This document shows, piece by piece, positions 46,273 through 58,920 of a stretch of 64,000 nt of DNA. The stretch is from Cynocephalus volans (lineage: Eukaryota > Chordata > Mammalia > Dermoptera > Cynocephalidae). The first letter of the stretch is position 1; every line of letters starts with the position of its first letter. Under the pieces are notes generated by a model. The model had not been told where the DNA came from and made no database searches. It worked only from the letters and a program-made list of their open reading frames with translations. Where the stretch lies: assembly GCF_027409185.1 (NCBI RefSeq), contig NC_084463.1:155360369-155424368 (forward strand), in the 5' to 3' direction. The translations under genes and the position numbers were made by a program.

Positions 46273-49200
46273 TTAGCTCCCTCCAATAAGTGAGAACATG
46301 TGGTATTTCTCTTTCTGTGCCTGACTTGTTTCACTTAATATAATTCTCTCAAGGTCCATCCATGTTGTTGCAAATGGCAGTATTTCATTCGTTTTTATAG
46401 CTGAGTAGTATTCCATTGTGTAGATGTACCACATTTTCCGTATCCACTCATCCGATGATGGGCATTTGGGCTGGTTCCAACTCTTGGCTATTGTAAAGAG
46501 TGCTGCGATGAACATTGGGAAACAGGTATACCTTCGACTTGATGATTTCCATTCCTCTGGGTATATTCCCAACAGTAGGATAGCTGGGTCGTATGGTAGA
46601 TCTATCTGCAATTGTTTGAGGAACCTCCATACCATTTTCCATAGAGGCTGCACCATTTTGCAGTCCCACCAACAATGTATGAGAGTTCCTTTTTCTCCGC
46701 AGCCTCGCCAGCATTTATCATTCAGAGTCTTTTGGATTTTAGCCATCCTAACTGGGGTTAGATGGTATCTCAATGTGGTTTTGATTTGCATTTCCCGGAT
46801 GCTGAGTGATGTGGAGCATTTTTTCATATGTCTGTTGGCCATTTGTATATCTTCCTTAGAGAAATGCCTACTTAGCTCTTTTGCCCATTTTTTAATTGGG
46901 TTGCTTGTTTTCTTCTTGTACAGTTGTTTGAGTTCCTTATATATTCTGGATATTAATCCTTTGTCAGATGTATATTTTGCAAATATTTTCTCCCACTCTG
47001 TTGGTTGTCTTTTAACTCTTTTAATTGTTTCTTTTGCTGTGCAGAAGCTTTTTAGTTTGATATAATCCCATTTGTTTATTTTTCCTTTGGTTGCCCGTGC
47101 TTTTGGGGTCGTATTCATGAAGTCTGTGCCCAGTCCTATTTCCTGAAGTGTTTCTCCTATGTTTTCTTTAAGAAGTTTTATTGTCTCAGGGTGTATATTT
47201 AAATCCTTAATCCATTTTGAGTTGATTTTAGTATACGGTGAGAGGTATGGATCTAGTTTCATTCTCCTGCATATCGATATCCAGTTATCCCAGCACCACT
47301 TGCTGAAGAGGCAGTCCCTTCCCCAGTGAATAGGCTTGGTGCCTTTGTCAAAGATCAGATGGCAGTAAGTGTGTGGGTTGATTTCTGGATTCTCTATTCT
47401 ATTCCATTGGTCAGTGTGTCTGTTTTTATTCCAGTACCATACTGTTTTGGTTATTATAGCTTTGTAGTATAGCTTAAAGTCAGGTAGTGTTATGCCTCCA
47501 GCTTTATTTTTTTTGCTGAGCATTGCTTTGGCTATTCGTGGTCTTTTATTGTTCCATATAAATGTCTGAATAGTTTTTTCCATTTCTGAGAAAAATGTCT
47601 TTGGAATTTTGATGGGGATTGCGTTGAATTTGTATATCACTTTGGGTAGTATGGACATTTTCACTATGTTGATTCTTCCAATCCAAGAGCATGGAATATC
47701 TTTCCATCTTCTTGTATCCTCTCTAATTTCTCTCAGCAGTGTTTTGTAGTTCTCATTATAGAGATTTTTCACATCCTTGGTTAACTCAATTCCTAAGTAT
47801 TTTATTTTTTTGGTGGCTATTGTAAATGGGCAGGCTTTCTTGATTTCTCCTTCTGCATGTTCACTATTGGAGAAAAGAAATGCTACTGATTTTTGTGTGT
47901 TGATTTTGTATCCTGCTACTGTGCTGAAATCATTTATCAATTCCAACAGTTTTTTTGTAGAGGTTTTAGGCTGTTCGATATATAGGATCATGTCATCTGC
48001 AAACAGGGACAGTTTGACTTCATGTTTTTTCCAATCTGGATGCCCTTTATTTCCTTCTCTTCTCTGATTGCTCTGGCTAGTACTTCCAACACTATGTTGA
48101 ATAGGAGTGGTGAGAGTGGGCATCCTTGTCTAGTTCCTGTTCTTAAAGGAAAAGCTTTCAGCTTTTCCCCATTCAGGATGATATTGGCAGTGGGTTTGGC
48201 ATATATGGCTTTAATTATGTTGAGATACTTTCCATCTATACCTAACTTATAGAGGGTCTTTGTCATGAATGAGTGCTGAACTTTATCAAATGCTTTTTCA
48301 GCATCTATAGAGATGATCATATGGTCCTTGTGTTTGAGTTTATTAATATGGTGTATCACATTTATTGATTTGCGTATGTTGAACCAACCTTACATCCCTG
48401 GGATGAATCCCACTTCATCGTGATGAATAATTTTTCGTATGTGTTGCTGTATTCTGTTTGCTAGTATTTTAGTGAGGATTTTTGCATCTATATTCATCAG
48501 GGATATCGGCCTGTAGTTTTCTTTTTTGGTTATATCTTTACCTGGTTTTGGTATCAGGATGATGTTTGCTTCATAGAATAAGTTTAGGAGATTTGCATCT
48601 GTTTCAATCTTTGGGAATAATTTGTAAAGAACTGGTGTCAATTCCTCTTTGAATGTTTGGTAAAATTCTGCTGTGAATCTATCTGGTCCTGGGCTTTTCT
48701 TTGTTGGGAGCCTTCTGATAACAGCTTCAATCTCCTTTATTGTTATTGGTCTGTTCAAATTTTCTACGTCTTCACGGTTCAGTTTTGGGAGCTTGTGTGT
48801 GTCCAGAAATTTATCCATTTCCTCCAGATTTTCAAATTTGTTGGCGTATAGTTGTTTATAGTAGTCTCGAATGATTCCTTGTATTTCAGATGAATCAGTT
48901 GTAATATCGCCTTTTTCATTTCTAATTTTTGTTATTTGAGTCTTCTCTCTTCTTTTTTTTGTTAGCCATGCTAATGGTTTGTCAATTTTATTTATCTTTT
49001 CAAAAAACCAACTTTTTCATTCGTTGACCTTTTGAATTGTTTTTTGGTTTTCAATTTCATTCAGTTCTGCTCTGATCTTAATGATTTCTTTCCGTCTGCT
49101 AACTTTAGGATTGGATTGTTCTTGTTTTTCTAGTTCTTTAAGGTGAAGTGTTAGGTTGTTCACTTGCCATCTTTCTATTCTTCTGAAGTGAGCATTTAAT

Positions 49201-50102
49201 GCTATAAATTTTCCCCTCAATACTGCTTTTGCAGTATCCCACAGGTTTTGGTATGATGTATCATTGTTTTCATTAGTTTCAATAAACTTTTTGATTTCCT
49301 GCTTGATTTCTTCTTGGACCCATATGTCATTAAGTAGAATGCTGTTTAATTTCCATGTGTTTGTATAGTTTCCAGAGGTTCGTTTGTTATTAATTTCTAG
49401 TTTTAATCCATTGTGGTCTGAGAAGATACATGGGATAATTCCAATTTTTTTGAATTTATTGAGACTTGATTTGTGACCTAATATGTGATCTATCCTGGAG
49501 AATGATCCATGTGCTGATGAGAAGAATGAATATTCTGAGGTTGTTGGGTGGAATGTTCTGTAGATATCTGCCAATTCCAATTGGTCTAGAGTCTTGTTTA
49601 GATCTTGTGTTTCTCTACTGATTCTTTGCCTAGATGATCTGTCTAATATTGACAGTGGAGTGTTCAGGTCCCCTGCTATTATGGTATTAGTGTCTATTTC
49701 CTTCTTTAGGTCTAATAGAGTTTGTTTTATAAATCTGGCTGCTCCAACATTGGGTGCGTACATATTTATGATTGTTATGTCTTCTTGATGGATCAGTCCT
49801 TTTATCATTAAGTAGTGTCCCTCATTGTCTCTTTTTATGGTTTTTAGTTTAAAGTCTATTTTGTCAGATATAAGAATAGCCACTCCAGCTCGTTTTTCTT
49901 TTCTGTTTGCATGGTAAATCTTTTTCCATCCTTTCACTCTTAGTCTGTGTGAATCTTTATGGGTGAGGTGGGTCTCTTGTAGGCAGCATATAGTTGGGTC
50001 CTGCTTTTTGATCCAGTCAGCCAGTCTGTGTCTTTTAATTGGGGAATTTAAGCCTTTTACATTAAGAGTTGTTATTGAAAGGTGTTGATTTATTCCTAGC
50101 AT
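46273..50102 (-). pseudogene. L1-C ORF2 with two stops and a +2 frameshift
   Basis: The span is 3830 bp (3828 + 2). Endonuclease motifs, including S-D-H, are intact. TGA at codon 362 (49019-49017), identical to L1-B. TAA at 48392-48390 replaces Gln in GMQGWF. A 2-bp gain at about 48020-48030 shifts the frame just before FADD. The downstream frame (48123-46273) is open for over 600 codons through the cysteine region to the end. Not functional as a whole. Confidence 0.92.
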
Positions 50103-50289
50103 TTTATTGGTTGTTTGGTTGTCTTAGGTGTCTTTTGTTCCTTGCTTTCTGATTTACTGTTTGGTTTCTTTGTTTGTTGGTTCCTTAGGTTGTGGATAGT
50201 GTTTTTGTTAGCTTGTTTTCTCTTCATGAGTGCCATTTTTATTGTACTAGCGGGTTTAGATTTTTCTTAGGTTTTTATGGCAGTGGTAG

Positions 50290-51270
50290 TTATTTTTCAG
50301 GAACCAAACCCAGTACTCCCTTGAGGATTTCTTGTAAGGGTGGTCGTGTGGTAGTGAACTCCCGCAGTTTTTGTTTGTCTGAGAAATATACTATTTGCCC
50401 CTCATTTCGGAAGGATAGCCTTGCAGGGTAGAGTATTCTTGGCTGGCAATCTTTGTCTTTTAGTATTTTGAAAATATCATCCCATTCCTTTCTAGCTTTT
50501 AGGGTTTGTGATGAAAAGTCTGATGTTAACCTGATTGGGGCTCCCTTATAGGTGATTTGACGCTTCTCTCTTGCAGCTTTTAAGATTCTCTCTTTGTCTC
50601 TGAGTTTTGCCAATTTGACTATGACATGTATTGGAGAAGGCCTTTTTGGGTTGAATACGTTTGGAGATCGTTGAGCTTCCTGCATCTGAAGATCTGTGAT
50701 TTTTCCTGTACCTGGGAAGTTTTCTGCCACTATTTTGTTGAATATGTTTTCAATGGAATCTCCATTTTCCTCCCCTTCTGGAATACCCATGACTAGGATA
50801 TTTGAGCGCTTGAGGTTGTCTGATATCTCTCTCAGATTTTCTTCAATGTCCTTGATTCTTTTTTCTTTCTTTTTGTCTGCTTGTGTTATTTCAAACAGCC
50901 CATCTTCAAGTTCAGAGGTTCTCTCTTCAACTTCGACAAGCCTGCTGGTTAAACTCTCCGTTGTGTTTTTTATTTCGCTGAATAACTTCTTCAGTTCAGC
51001 AAGTTCTGCTACATTTTTTTTCAGGACATTGATTTCCTTGTATATTTCCTCTTTCAGATCCTGTATACTTTTCCTCATTTCATCATGATGTCTAGCTGAG
51101 TTTTCTTGTATCTCATTCAGTTTCCTTAGAATTATCACTCGAAATTCCTTGTCAGTTATTTCAAGGGCTTCTTGTTCTATAGGATCTAGAGTATGAGATT
51201 TATTAACTTTTGGTGGTGTACTTTCTTGATTTTTTGTATTTCTGGTGTCTTTTTTTTGGTGTTTATTCAT
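50290..51270 (-). CDS. L1-C ORF1 protein, intact
   Basis: 326 codons without interruption, the same domain order as L1-B ORF1: coiled coil, RRM-like, C-terminal domain. About seven residue differences from L1-B, for example K-to-T and Q-to-H near the N-terminus, N-to-S in KKLFSEI, and R-to-I in SPIHVIV. The last lies in the RRM-like domain and could weaken RNA binding. Confidence 0.92.
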   Translation of the reverse strand: MNKHQKKDTRNTKNQESTPPKVNKSHTLDPIEQEALEITDKEFRVIILRKLNEIQENSARHHDEMRKSIQDLKEEIYKEINVLKKNVAELAELKKLFSEIKNTTESLTSRLVEVEERTSELEDGLFEITQADKKKEKRIKDIEENLREISDNLKRSNILVMGIPEGEENGDSIENIFNKIVAENFPGTGKITDLQMQEAQRSPNVFNPKRPSPIHVIVKLAKLRDKERILKAAREKRQITYKGAPIRLTSDFSSQTLKARKEWDDIFKILKDKDCQPRILYPARLSFRNEGQIVYFSDKQKLREFTTTRPPLQEILKGVLGLVPEK

Positions 51271-52800
51271 TGTGGCCGGGGGTTTCACAGTCCACCGGTT
51301 TGAGACTAATGACTAACTAGGATGTTGCTGTGGTTGCCAATTTGGTATGGCTCCCACCGTGACTGCTCAGTTGGCCTCTAGTGTCTTGTGTGTTTGGTTG
51401 CCTCGGGTCTTGGGCTTCTCCGGGGATCCACCTTTCTGGTCAGCTTGGACTCTGCTGGGCTGGTGGATCACGTACCACAGGGTGTGTGATCTCTGTTGAG
51501 CTTTCACTTCCTGTACAGGACTTCTCCCCGTTCCGTGTGCTCTGGCCCAGGCTGTTAGATCGTGCAGTGGCGACCCCACCGGGTGTGTGGTTTCTGTCGA
51601 GTCTCCGCCTCCCTGGCCACACGTCTCCCCCCTCTGTGCACACTGTGCTGGGCTGGGATGTGTCTTCTGCACCCCTCGTCTATCAGGTGGGCCTTCAAGA
51701 CCCTGCTCAGCACCGCCTCGCCCAGGAAGTCTACCAGGTTTCTGCTAGGCACAGACGACCGGTCTCTCTGGGTGCCTTTGTAGCACTGTGTAGATCTTTC
51801 TCGGGTCTTGTTCACCTTTGTATCCCCCCGGTATAAACCGAGTCTAGTGCCCACCTGCAGCCTGCTCTCCAGCAGGTTCAAGCAGACCTGGGAACTCTCC
51901 TACCACACTATTCCCAACCAGAAATTCGTTAGGCTTTTTTCCAAACTGGTGGTCGCAGAGATGGTATCTGCCTCCCAGTAACAGGAAGTTTACCAGGGCC
52001 AGAGTCCAGGGTGTGGTGGAGTGACAGTCGGCCCGCCCGTACTTCCTTGCCCTCCCAACACTGGTCGGGACGCCCCACACCCCCAGCCCCGCCAGAGAAC
52101 CGCGGAGGGAGTGGGAGACGAGGCCGGCCCGCAGGCTCCAGAAAGCCCCGCGCCAGGCCAAGCAAATGGGCTCAGTGATGGCCGAGCAGGGCGGAGCTGC
52201 CCGCACCTGGGAAAATGGAGGCAGCACCGGGGCGGTGAGTGGCCTGGTGGTGCAGGCGGGAGCCGCGTGGGCATCCACCCCCCGAAACAGAGCTGTGCCA
52301 GGGATCACTCACAGTGCTGTGCCAGGTCGGGCGCTCGCTCTGTCTCTGGTTTGTTGCCTTCCGTGTTCTCGGCGCTGCCGCCTCGGGCTGTTCAGTCGCG
52401 GCGCCGCTCGGGCACTCCCAGGAATCTTCTTTAATGCCGGCCTGAAACCTCGAATCCTGAATAGGGCAGCTGGCCGCCTTCAGTGCGGCCCCAGCCTCCG
52501 GGATCCTGGCTGCATCCACAGCAGCCCTGGCGCCGTGTTCCCTGTTTCAAGACTCGCTTTTGCAGCTAAGAATCAGTTCTTTTCCTGCTCCACACTTCAA
52601 AGCTGTTGCCTGTAAATGAGGCAGCCTCTCCTGCTGGGGGCAAAGTGGCGTTGAGCCCCCACGACCGGCCAGCAGCAGCAGTCCTCCCTTAAGAGATGGC
52701 GAGAGGAAGGTCCACAAGTTTCCCGGCTGCCTGAGGCCCAGTGGCCACCTTTTCCACCTCAGCTACTCCGCGCCAGCTGCCGCAGCCGCCGCCATCTTGA
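51271..52800 (-). promoter_or_regulatory. L1-C 5'UTR, GC-rich promoter with YY1-type site
   Basis: Minus strand opens TCAAGATGGCGGCGGCTGCG. About 1530 bp, CpG-rich first kilobase, same design as L1-B. A long cryptic open frame here is a composition effect of high GC. Confidence 0.75.
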
Positions 52801-53220
52801 AACTCCTTCCTAAATTGCTTTTCCTGGTAGTATGGCTGTAAGAAGGATATAAATGGGTAGTTGTAGGGGAAAGTGGAGATAGAAACTAGTGTACAGGTGG
52901 AGGGAATAAGATAAATTGCTGAAATGCTGACCGTAAAAAAGGTTGTGGGTGGAAGGTTCAAGCACATCAGTAAGTCAGGTGGAGTCTCCTTATGCTGCTC
53001 AAATTACCCCTACAATGACAGATCTGAAAAATTTTTTTAAAAACATGGTGTGAGAATTACGCATACTTTCTTCCCTGTCACTAACATAGACCTAGAGAAG
53101 AAACAGATCTCTGGGCACAACTAATTTTCATGTTCACTTTACCTATTCTCTTGAAATTTAGAACCCGTGTGATTGGTGAAGGATCAGATTTTAGGAAATT
53201 GGACATACGTAACACCTGAG
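52801..53220. other. Unique DNA, nothing recognised
   Basis: No gene or repeat was recognised beside the 5' end of L1-C. Confidence 0.4.
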
Positions 53221-53310
53221 TTCATTGTGGGGTATAAAGTCACGTGAGGTAGCCCAGCTTCTTTTTATTTTCTGCCTCTGGTGGGGCCGTTGCTTTGGAT
53301 CTGGTGTCAT

Positions 53311-53420
53311 GGAGACTCTCTCGAAGTTAGCTTTAGTTCATCTTGTTGCTGTGACGTTGTTTGGGAATGAAGCACCAGAAGGTATAAAACAGAAATTTGA
53401 GAAATTTGCTCGGAGATAGC
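53311..53420 (+). CDS. Small open frame of unknown origin, possibly a retrocopy
   Basis: Starts at ATGG in a fair context ('gtgtcATGGAG') and codes for about 36 residues with a hydrophobic N-terminal half (LSKLALVHLVAVTLFG) and a basic end (IKQKFEKFARR), then TAG. AATAAA follows about 50 bp later (53470-53475). This short layout (frame, short 3'UTR, poly(A) signal) resembles a small mitochondrial or membrane protein mRNA retrocopy. I do not recognise the parent gene and see no A tail, so it may be chance. Confidence 0.25.
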
Positions 53421-53499
53421 TTTTTTGTTAACATTGGGCTACTTGACATGCTCAATATGTGTGTTGAACGAATAAACTGCATTCTTCCTTGATTTTCTG

Positions 53500-54875
53500 A
53501 TTCATATTGTTTTGGCTGGATACTATCAGGGAGTGATTAAAGATTTTCTGGTTCTAATTAGACTCCAGGACAAATAAGTGGTACAGTCTTATATCCTTTC
53601 TACCAGCTAACGTGTTGAACTTAAATGGTATTTTTACATTTCTGAAACACTATCAGGTGTTTTCTTCTTAACTCGAGTCCATATTTTCTCTCCCACATTT
53701 GGTCCCTCGTGCCAGACAACTTTCAAGAAATCTCTCACTGGTCTCTACAGACCCGATTGCCTAATTCTCATCCAGGATGCTCTTCCTAAGATAATTTTCT
53801 TAGCCTGCTTATCCTCCAGCATCTGCAGGAACATTTTATATTAATTGAAACCTGCTTCTCCATCTTTATCTCCCTGTCCTCTTGCATGTAATAGATCAGT
53901 AAATGACTAGTTAGCCTTGGCGGTGAGCAAGTGAATTGGAAATAAGTAACTGTCTGATACTCATTCTCTATGTAACCATAGGAGGTAGAGTGACATCTAA
54001 TTCTCGGGGTGAGGAGAATGAAACGTGGGGTCTCATTGCTGACCTTGTTTACAGACATGTCTGCAAAGTGGGTTTGGCAGATAGGACTTAAGGCAATTAA
54101 TTATCTTGAGATAATTTGTAATAAATCAGTATGACTAAACTTGGAATAACTCAATTAGACTTTAGACTTTGGTGTTATTAATCTAGAATTTCAGTGGCAG
54201 TTACTTTAAGTTTATTTTATTTTTTTGTTTGACAAGAATTTGTTGTAACTGTTTTCCTCTCTGTGAATGCAGTGGATGTGATTAGTGAGCAAGACGAGGG
54301 TAGAGAGATTTGGGAATTAAGAGATGCCTGGCCCAGGCAGGCCACATAGAGTTGAAGTATAACGAGAATATGGTTTTGTGGACCTGAATCTTCAAGGGCC
54401 AAGCCCTCAATCAAGCACTGTTGACAGTATGTGATCCCTAAAATATACAAATCCTTAGATGGGTTCTCTCTTTCTGCCTCCTTGCTTAGTTATAGAAATA
54501 GACATGGAGCAATTTCCTGGGACCACAGTGAATGCAAGTTCTTTGTGCCTCATAGTCAGAAACAGTAATGTGAAGAAAAATAGTAAGTTTTTAAAACTAT
54601 GTCCAGTTAGTTCTTTAAATGTTTTTTCTTAGATATAATGACTTTTAAGTATTAATTGAGGAAGGCTGGCCACTGGCTAACAGAGTCTTAGTTTAGTAGG
54701 TTAGGTCTTATGGAGACAGATATGTCTGAGTGCGAGAAAGGAGCCAGCCAGTGGTAATTCCATTATCTCAGCTATTTCAGGTGTAGGAATTTTAATTACT
54801 CTAAATTTACAGAATTTTTTTCCTTAACTTCATCTGAGGGCTATTATACCTAAGAACTGACACTTTAAAAAGTGG
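53500..54875. other. Unique DNA, nothing recognised
   Basis: No exon or repeat could be supported. Confidence 0.35.
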
Positions 54876-54879
54876 ATGT

Positions 54880-55078
54880 GGGTTCCTTTAAAAAGGAAGA
54901 GGGGAGGTGGAGAGGAAGGAGGGTTAATGAGAAACTGGTTAAGGGACATAAGGAATGATTATGTATTGTAATGATGAATAAGCTAAACATCCTGATTTGA
55001 CCATTACACATTGTGCAAGACTATTGACGGTCAACTTTGTAACCCACAAACATGTATAATAAAAAAGTTTAGTATTAT
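54880..55078 (+). mobile_element. 5'-truncated L1 3' end
   Basis: 'aatgattatgtattgtaatgatgaataagctaaacatcctg...attgacggtcaactttgtaacccacaaacatgtataataaaaaag' is homologous to the 3'UTR end seen reversed at 12919-13111. Confidence 0.6.
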
Positions 55079-55089
55079 TAAAAATAAGT

Positions 55090-56230
55090 TATTAACTTAA
55101 ATACACATAAAAGTACACAAAGTATTGCTTAATGAATTACTTTAAATTGAACACTTAAGTAACTGCTACCCAGGTCATGAACATGACCAGCACCCCAGAA
55201 ACCCTCTCACAAAGCTTCTTCCCAGATATAATCCCTGCCACTCCTGCCCTGTGAATCTAACCACTACCTTGAATTTTATGGTGATTGATTCTTGCTTTTT
55301 AAAGTACTCTTACTAAGTATGCATCCCTAAGCTTTATCAGTTAGTTTTGTACATTTTCACCCTTAAAAATATGATTCTTCTCTCACTCAACATGAGAGTC
55401 CTCCATGTTGTAGTTTATTTGTTGTCAAGCTTTAAAGTATTGTATAAATATACCACAGGTTATTAATCAATAATTTATATTCATTTTGGGTTATGAACAC
55501 TCTTGCATTTGTTCATAGCATGCACGCATACGTACAGTTTTGGTGTTTGTGTACCTAGAGAGGATTTGCTGGGATACAGGGAATGTTCAACTTTCAGATA
55601 CTACAAAACAGTTTTCTAAAAGTTTGCATAAAGGTTATAGAAGTTCTGGTTGCTTCACGTCTTTCACCAAACTTGAAGTTGTCAGTATTTTTCATTATAG
55701 GCACTTTAGTGAGTGTATAGTAGTATTTCAGGGTGGCTTTAATATGCATTTTCTTGTTGAAATGAAGTTGGTCACATTTTCATAAGTTTATTGGCCATTT
55801 GAAATTTTTTAGAAGTGCCTGTACCAGTCTCTTGTCCATTTATTTTTCTGAGTTGACCTCTCCATAGGAGTTTTTAGGACTTCTGTATGTATGCTGGATG
55901 TGAACCAGTTATTTATGTGTTACAAGTATTTTCTCCCACTGTGTTGCTTGACTTTTTACATGCAAAGCTCTTAATGTTACCTTCACTTATTCTATTATTC
56001 TTTTCCTTTATAGTTAGAATCATGTTAAGAAATCTTAGCTTACCCCGGGACACCCACAGATTTCATTCTCTACCAGCTCTGTTTTGCTATTAACATTTGG
56101 CTCAACATTGTACCTTATATTTACCTTTGTGCATGGTGAGGATAGGGCATCAAGTTGTTTTTATATGAATATACAGTTATCTCAATCCTAGACATTGCAG
56201 TTTGTCTTGCCCTTTCTATCCTGCAATGTT
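55090..56230 (-). mobile_element. Ancient L1M (L1ME-like) fragment, antisense
   Basis: Reversed 3'UTR ('cccagatataatccctgcc...tgtgaatctaaccactaccttg') and ORF2 C-terminal text ('ctgttttctaaaagtttgc...gtgagtgtatagtagtatttc'), heavily mutated. Confidence 0.65.
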
Positions 56231-56239
56231 ACCATTGTC

Positions 56240-58920
56240 AAAAAAATCAAGTGTCCATAAATTCATGGGTATTTTGTTCTCTTGATCTGTTGATATCCTT
56301 GCACCCTAGCTTAATTATGTCTTTAAAATAAGTTTTGATATCTAGTGCTTCATTTTAAATAACTGAACAGCTTTAGATTCTACAGATACCAAATATAAAT
56401 TAGTGGAATGATAAAAATATTTTTTATCACAGGATATTGTTGATTTTAATTAAGGTAGAAATTGCTTGACTGAGCAATCCTCTGGAACTAGTAAAGCTGA
56501 TTAGTTTTTGTAACCTGATTGGTTAGCAAGTTTGAGGGTTTTTTAAATTGTAAATATGGAAGCATGATTTTGGAAACTTGCCCAAATAGTGGTTGTCAGG
56601 TAAAAAAAAAAATTCTGTTAATCTTTGCAGCCAAAATTATGGGGCAGCTAGCTTCTACTGGGTCATGAGAGCCAATAGTAGATATTTCTTTCCAACTTCA
56701 TGTTCAGCAAATGCTTGAAATTAGTCATGTTGGGAATATTTATACCATGGAAATTGGTAAACACTGAATACTTGTACTTTTCCACCCCAGAGAGTCAGTG
56801 GTTAAAAATTTATCATCGCACTGTTGAGTATAATGATAGTGGCTAATATGAGCTGATGTACCAAATCTCAAAATACAGTGAACTGGATAAGAGAATTTAT
56901 TTTGCTGAAGGATAAGTCCGGAGATAGAGAACATCAGATGGTCCACAGCATAGACATGACTGCTCTGTAATTTCATTCCACATATTAAGTCAGCACTGAA
57001 GTCTCAATGTTGTAGCCAACTGACTGCTGCTACTACCATTTCTCAGCCAGTAAGAAAGGGGGATGAGGATATCTAGGACAAGTCATTTGTCTTCAAAGAA
57101 ATGACCTGGATATTGCAAACATCCCATCACATTGTCCAAGTCCTAATTTTGTGGCCACGCATAGCTGTAGCAAAAGTTCGGAAACATGGTCTCTGGCTAC
57201 ACAGCCTCCTTAAGCATCAGTGTTCCATTACTAAAGGCAATACTGAGTACTGGGGAATATGTGGAAGTCTCTGACGTAGTCTCCCTGGCCACACTAATAA
57301 TGATACACTCCTTTCTATACATAGAATATACTCATTCCTCCTTAAGGGAGACCTAAAATCCTACAAGTAGTTACTATGATGAAGTCTAGGATCTGTGGGG
57401 ATGTGCTGCCCTCTCAGTTTGGTTCTCTTATGGATTCTCTTATATGGTGATCTATGAACTAAAATATTCCATTTATTCGCAAATATATGCAATCGTTTAG
57501 GAGAAACAGGATTACTGTTGTAAAAACTCTCATGGAGAAAAAAATGGAGAGTGTGCATTTCCCAATTAAATCCTGCAGGGCAGGAATTGCATAGACTGCC
57601 TCTCCTGAAGTGGAATTAAATTTCTTAATCAGACGCTGGCTGTTTCCAGAAAGCAAATTCTTTAGCATTGTATTCTCATGGCCCCTAGCTGTACCTTTTG
57701 GATGATTATTCCTTGTCTGTTATTCTAAATGGCCTCATCTGAAGTGGTCATTGGGGACTACTTCTGTGAGGGGAATCTGCATAGTATTCACTGTAAACAT
57801 TCTCCTAGTGCAGGTTTGGGGGCCTAGAATTGCTTTAGAATTAATCAATAACATTTTTTTAAAGGCAAATTTGTGGTTTACATGGCAATAACATTATCTA
57901 GAAATTTGAGTAGGAATGACTTCTGCTTCTGGCTGTGGTGGAGAAAGCAGCTTGTAGCAAACCAATACTCTTACTGACAAAACCAAGAAAAGCCAGGTCA
58001 AGTACATATTTACCTGTTTGAAGGCATTGGACAGCTGGCAAGGTAGCCAGTAATTGAAGGGTAAAATCTGAGAGAAACTCATTGAGGTAAACTCAATATT
58101 CTGCACACTTCTCCCGTCATGACATTTGGAATTTTTTTACCATTGACGGTGGAAAGGAGATGCAGAGAAACCAGAAAAATGTGGGACTCAAGAGAAAACT
58201 AGAATTCAAGGCTGCCAGAGCAATTGGAACTTGGGCTAAGCCTCCTGAGAGGAGGAGAGCATGTAGAATGAGCCTGATACTTAGAATGTTTTCTTCTTGA
58301 AACATTTTCCAAAATCTTCAGCAGTACAAGTGAGAGTATAATAAGTCAAGAAAAGAGAGAAATCGAGCAAAATGCCCATAGTCATCCAATAGGAAATGAA
58401 AAAGTGGAAAGCAATTCTAAGTGAAAATAGACGGTGTTCACTGACTATCTGTAAACATTGCAAGACCACAAATCCGCCACCCTATCTGTTAAAAGAAGCT
58501 CATGTAAGTGAGGGGAAAAATGAGAAGTTTTGAACTTCATTAGTTTCACAATTGATCTATATCTTGATGCGTGTACAGATAGGCATAAAATTAGAGTTAA
58601 CTGGGTCATGGTTGTATTCGGCACATACAGCCAAGTGAGAGATGACAAGGGAATTGAGGAATGGAAGTTATGTTTGACGGAAGAATTCAAGCTGGGCAGA
58701 CACAATGGTGATTAATAGAAGATTAGTAGGATAAAGACTGAGGTCCGGGAGTGTTAAAGAATTGTTAGTGTCAGAGTACTGAGAGAATGAGGTAGAAATT
58801 AGAACGACAGAGTGTGTAGTGTATAAAATCAAGGTCATAGAGAGGTTGGATTTCTTGGAGATGACAAAGTCTAGGGTAAGATCTTGAGGATAAGTGGGTA
58901 GATATAGGGTAGAAGATAGG
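56240..58920. other. Mostly unique DNA; possible unassigned old repeat at about 56990-57420
   Basis: 56990-57420 ('ttctcagccagtaagaaaggg', 'aaatgacctggatattgc', 'gtggccacgcatagctgtagc') looks like a mammalian interspersed repeat that I cannot name. No coding exon was recognised. Confidence 0.35.

Larger units (their letters stand above)
46038..52800 (-). mobile_element. L1-C: full-length L1 (-), nearly identical to L1-B
   Basis: On the minus strand: 5'UTR 52800-51271, ORF1 51270-50290, ORF2 50102-46273, 3'UTR with G/purine and CA tracts, short A tail (T7 at about 46032-46038). ORF1 differs from L1-B at only a handful of residues. The flanks share nothing with L1-B, so it is a separate insertion rather than a block duplication. 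The target duplication was not clear. Confidence 0.92.

Noticed and set aside
37675-52800. L1-B and L1-C as one inverted segmental duplication
   Set aside because: The sequences directly outside the two elements are unrelated and the tails differ in length, so separate insertions fit better.
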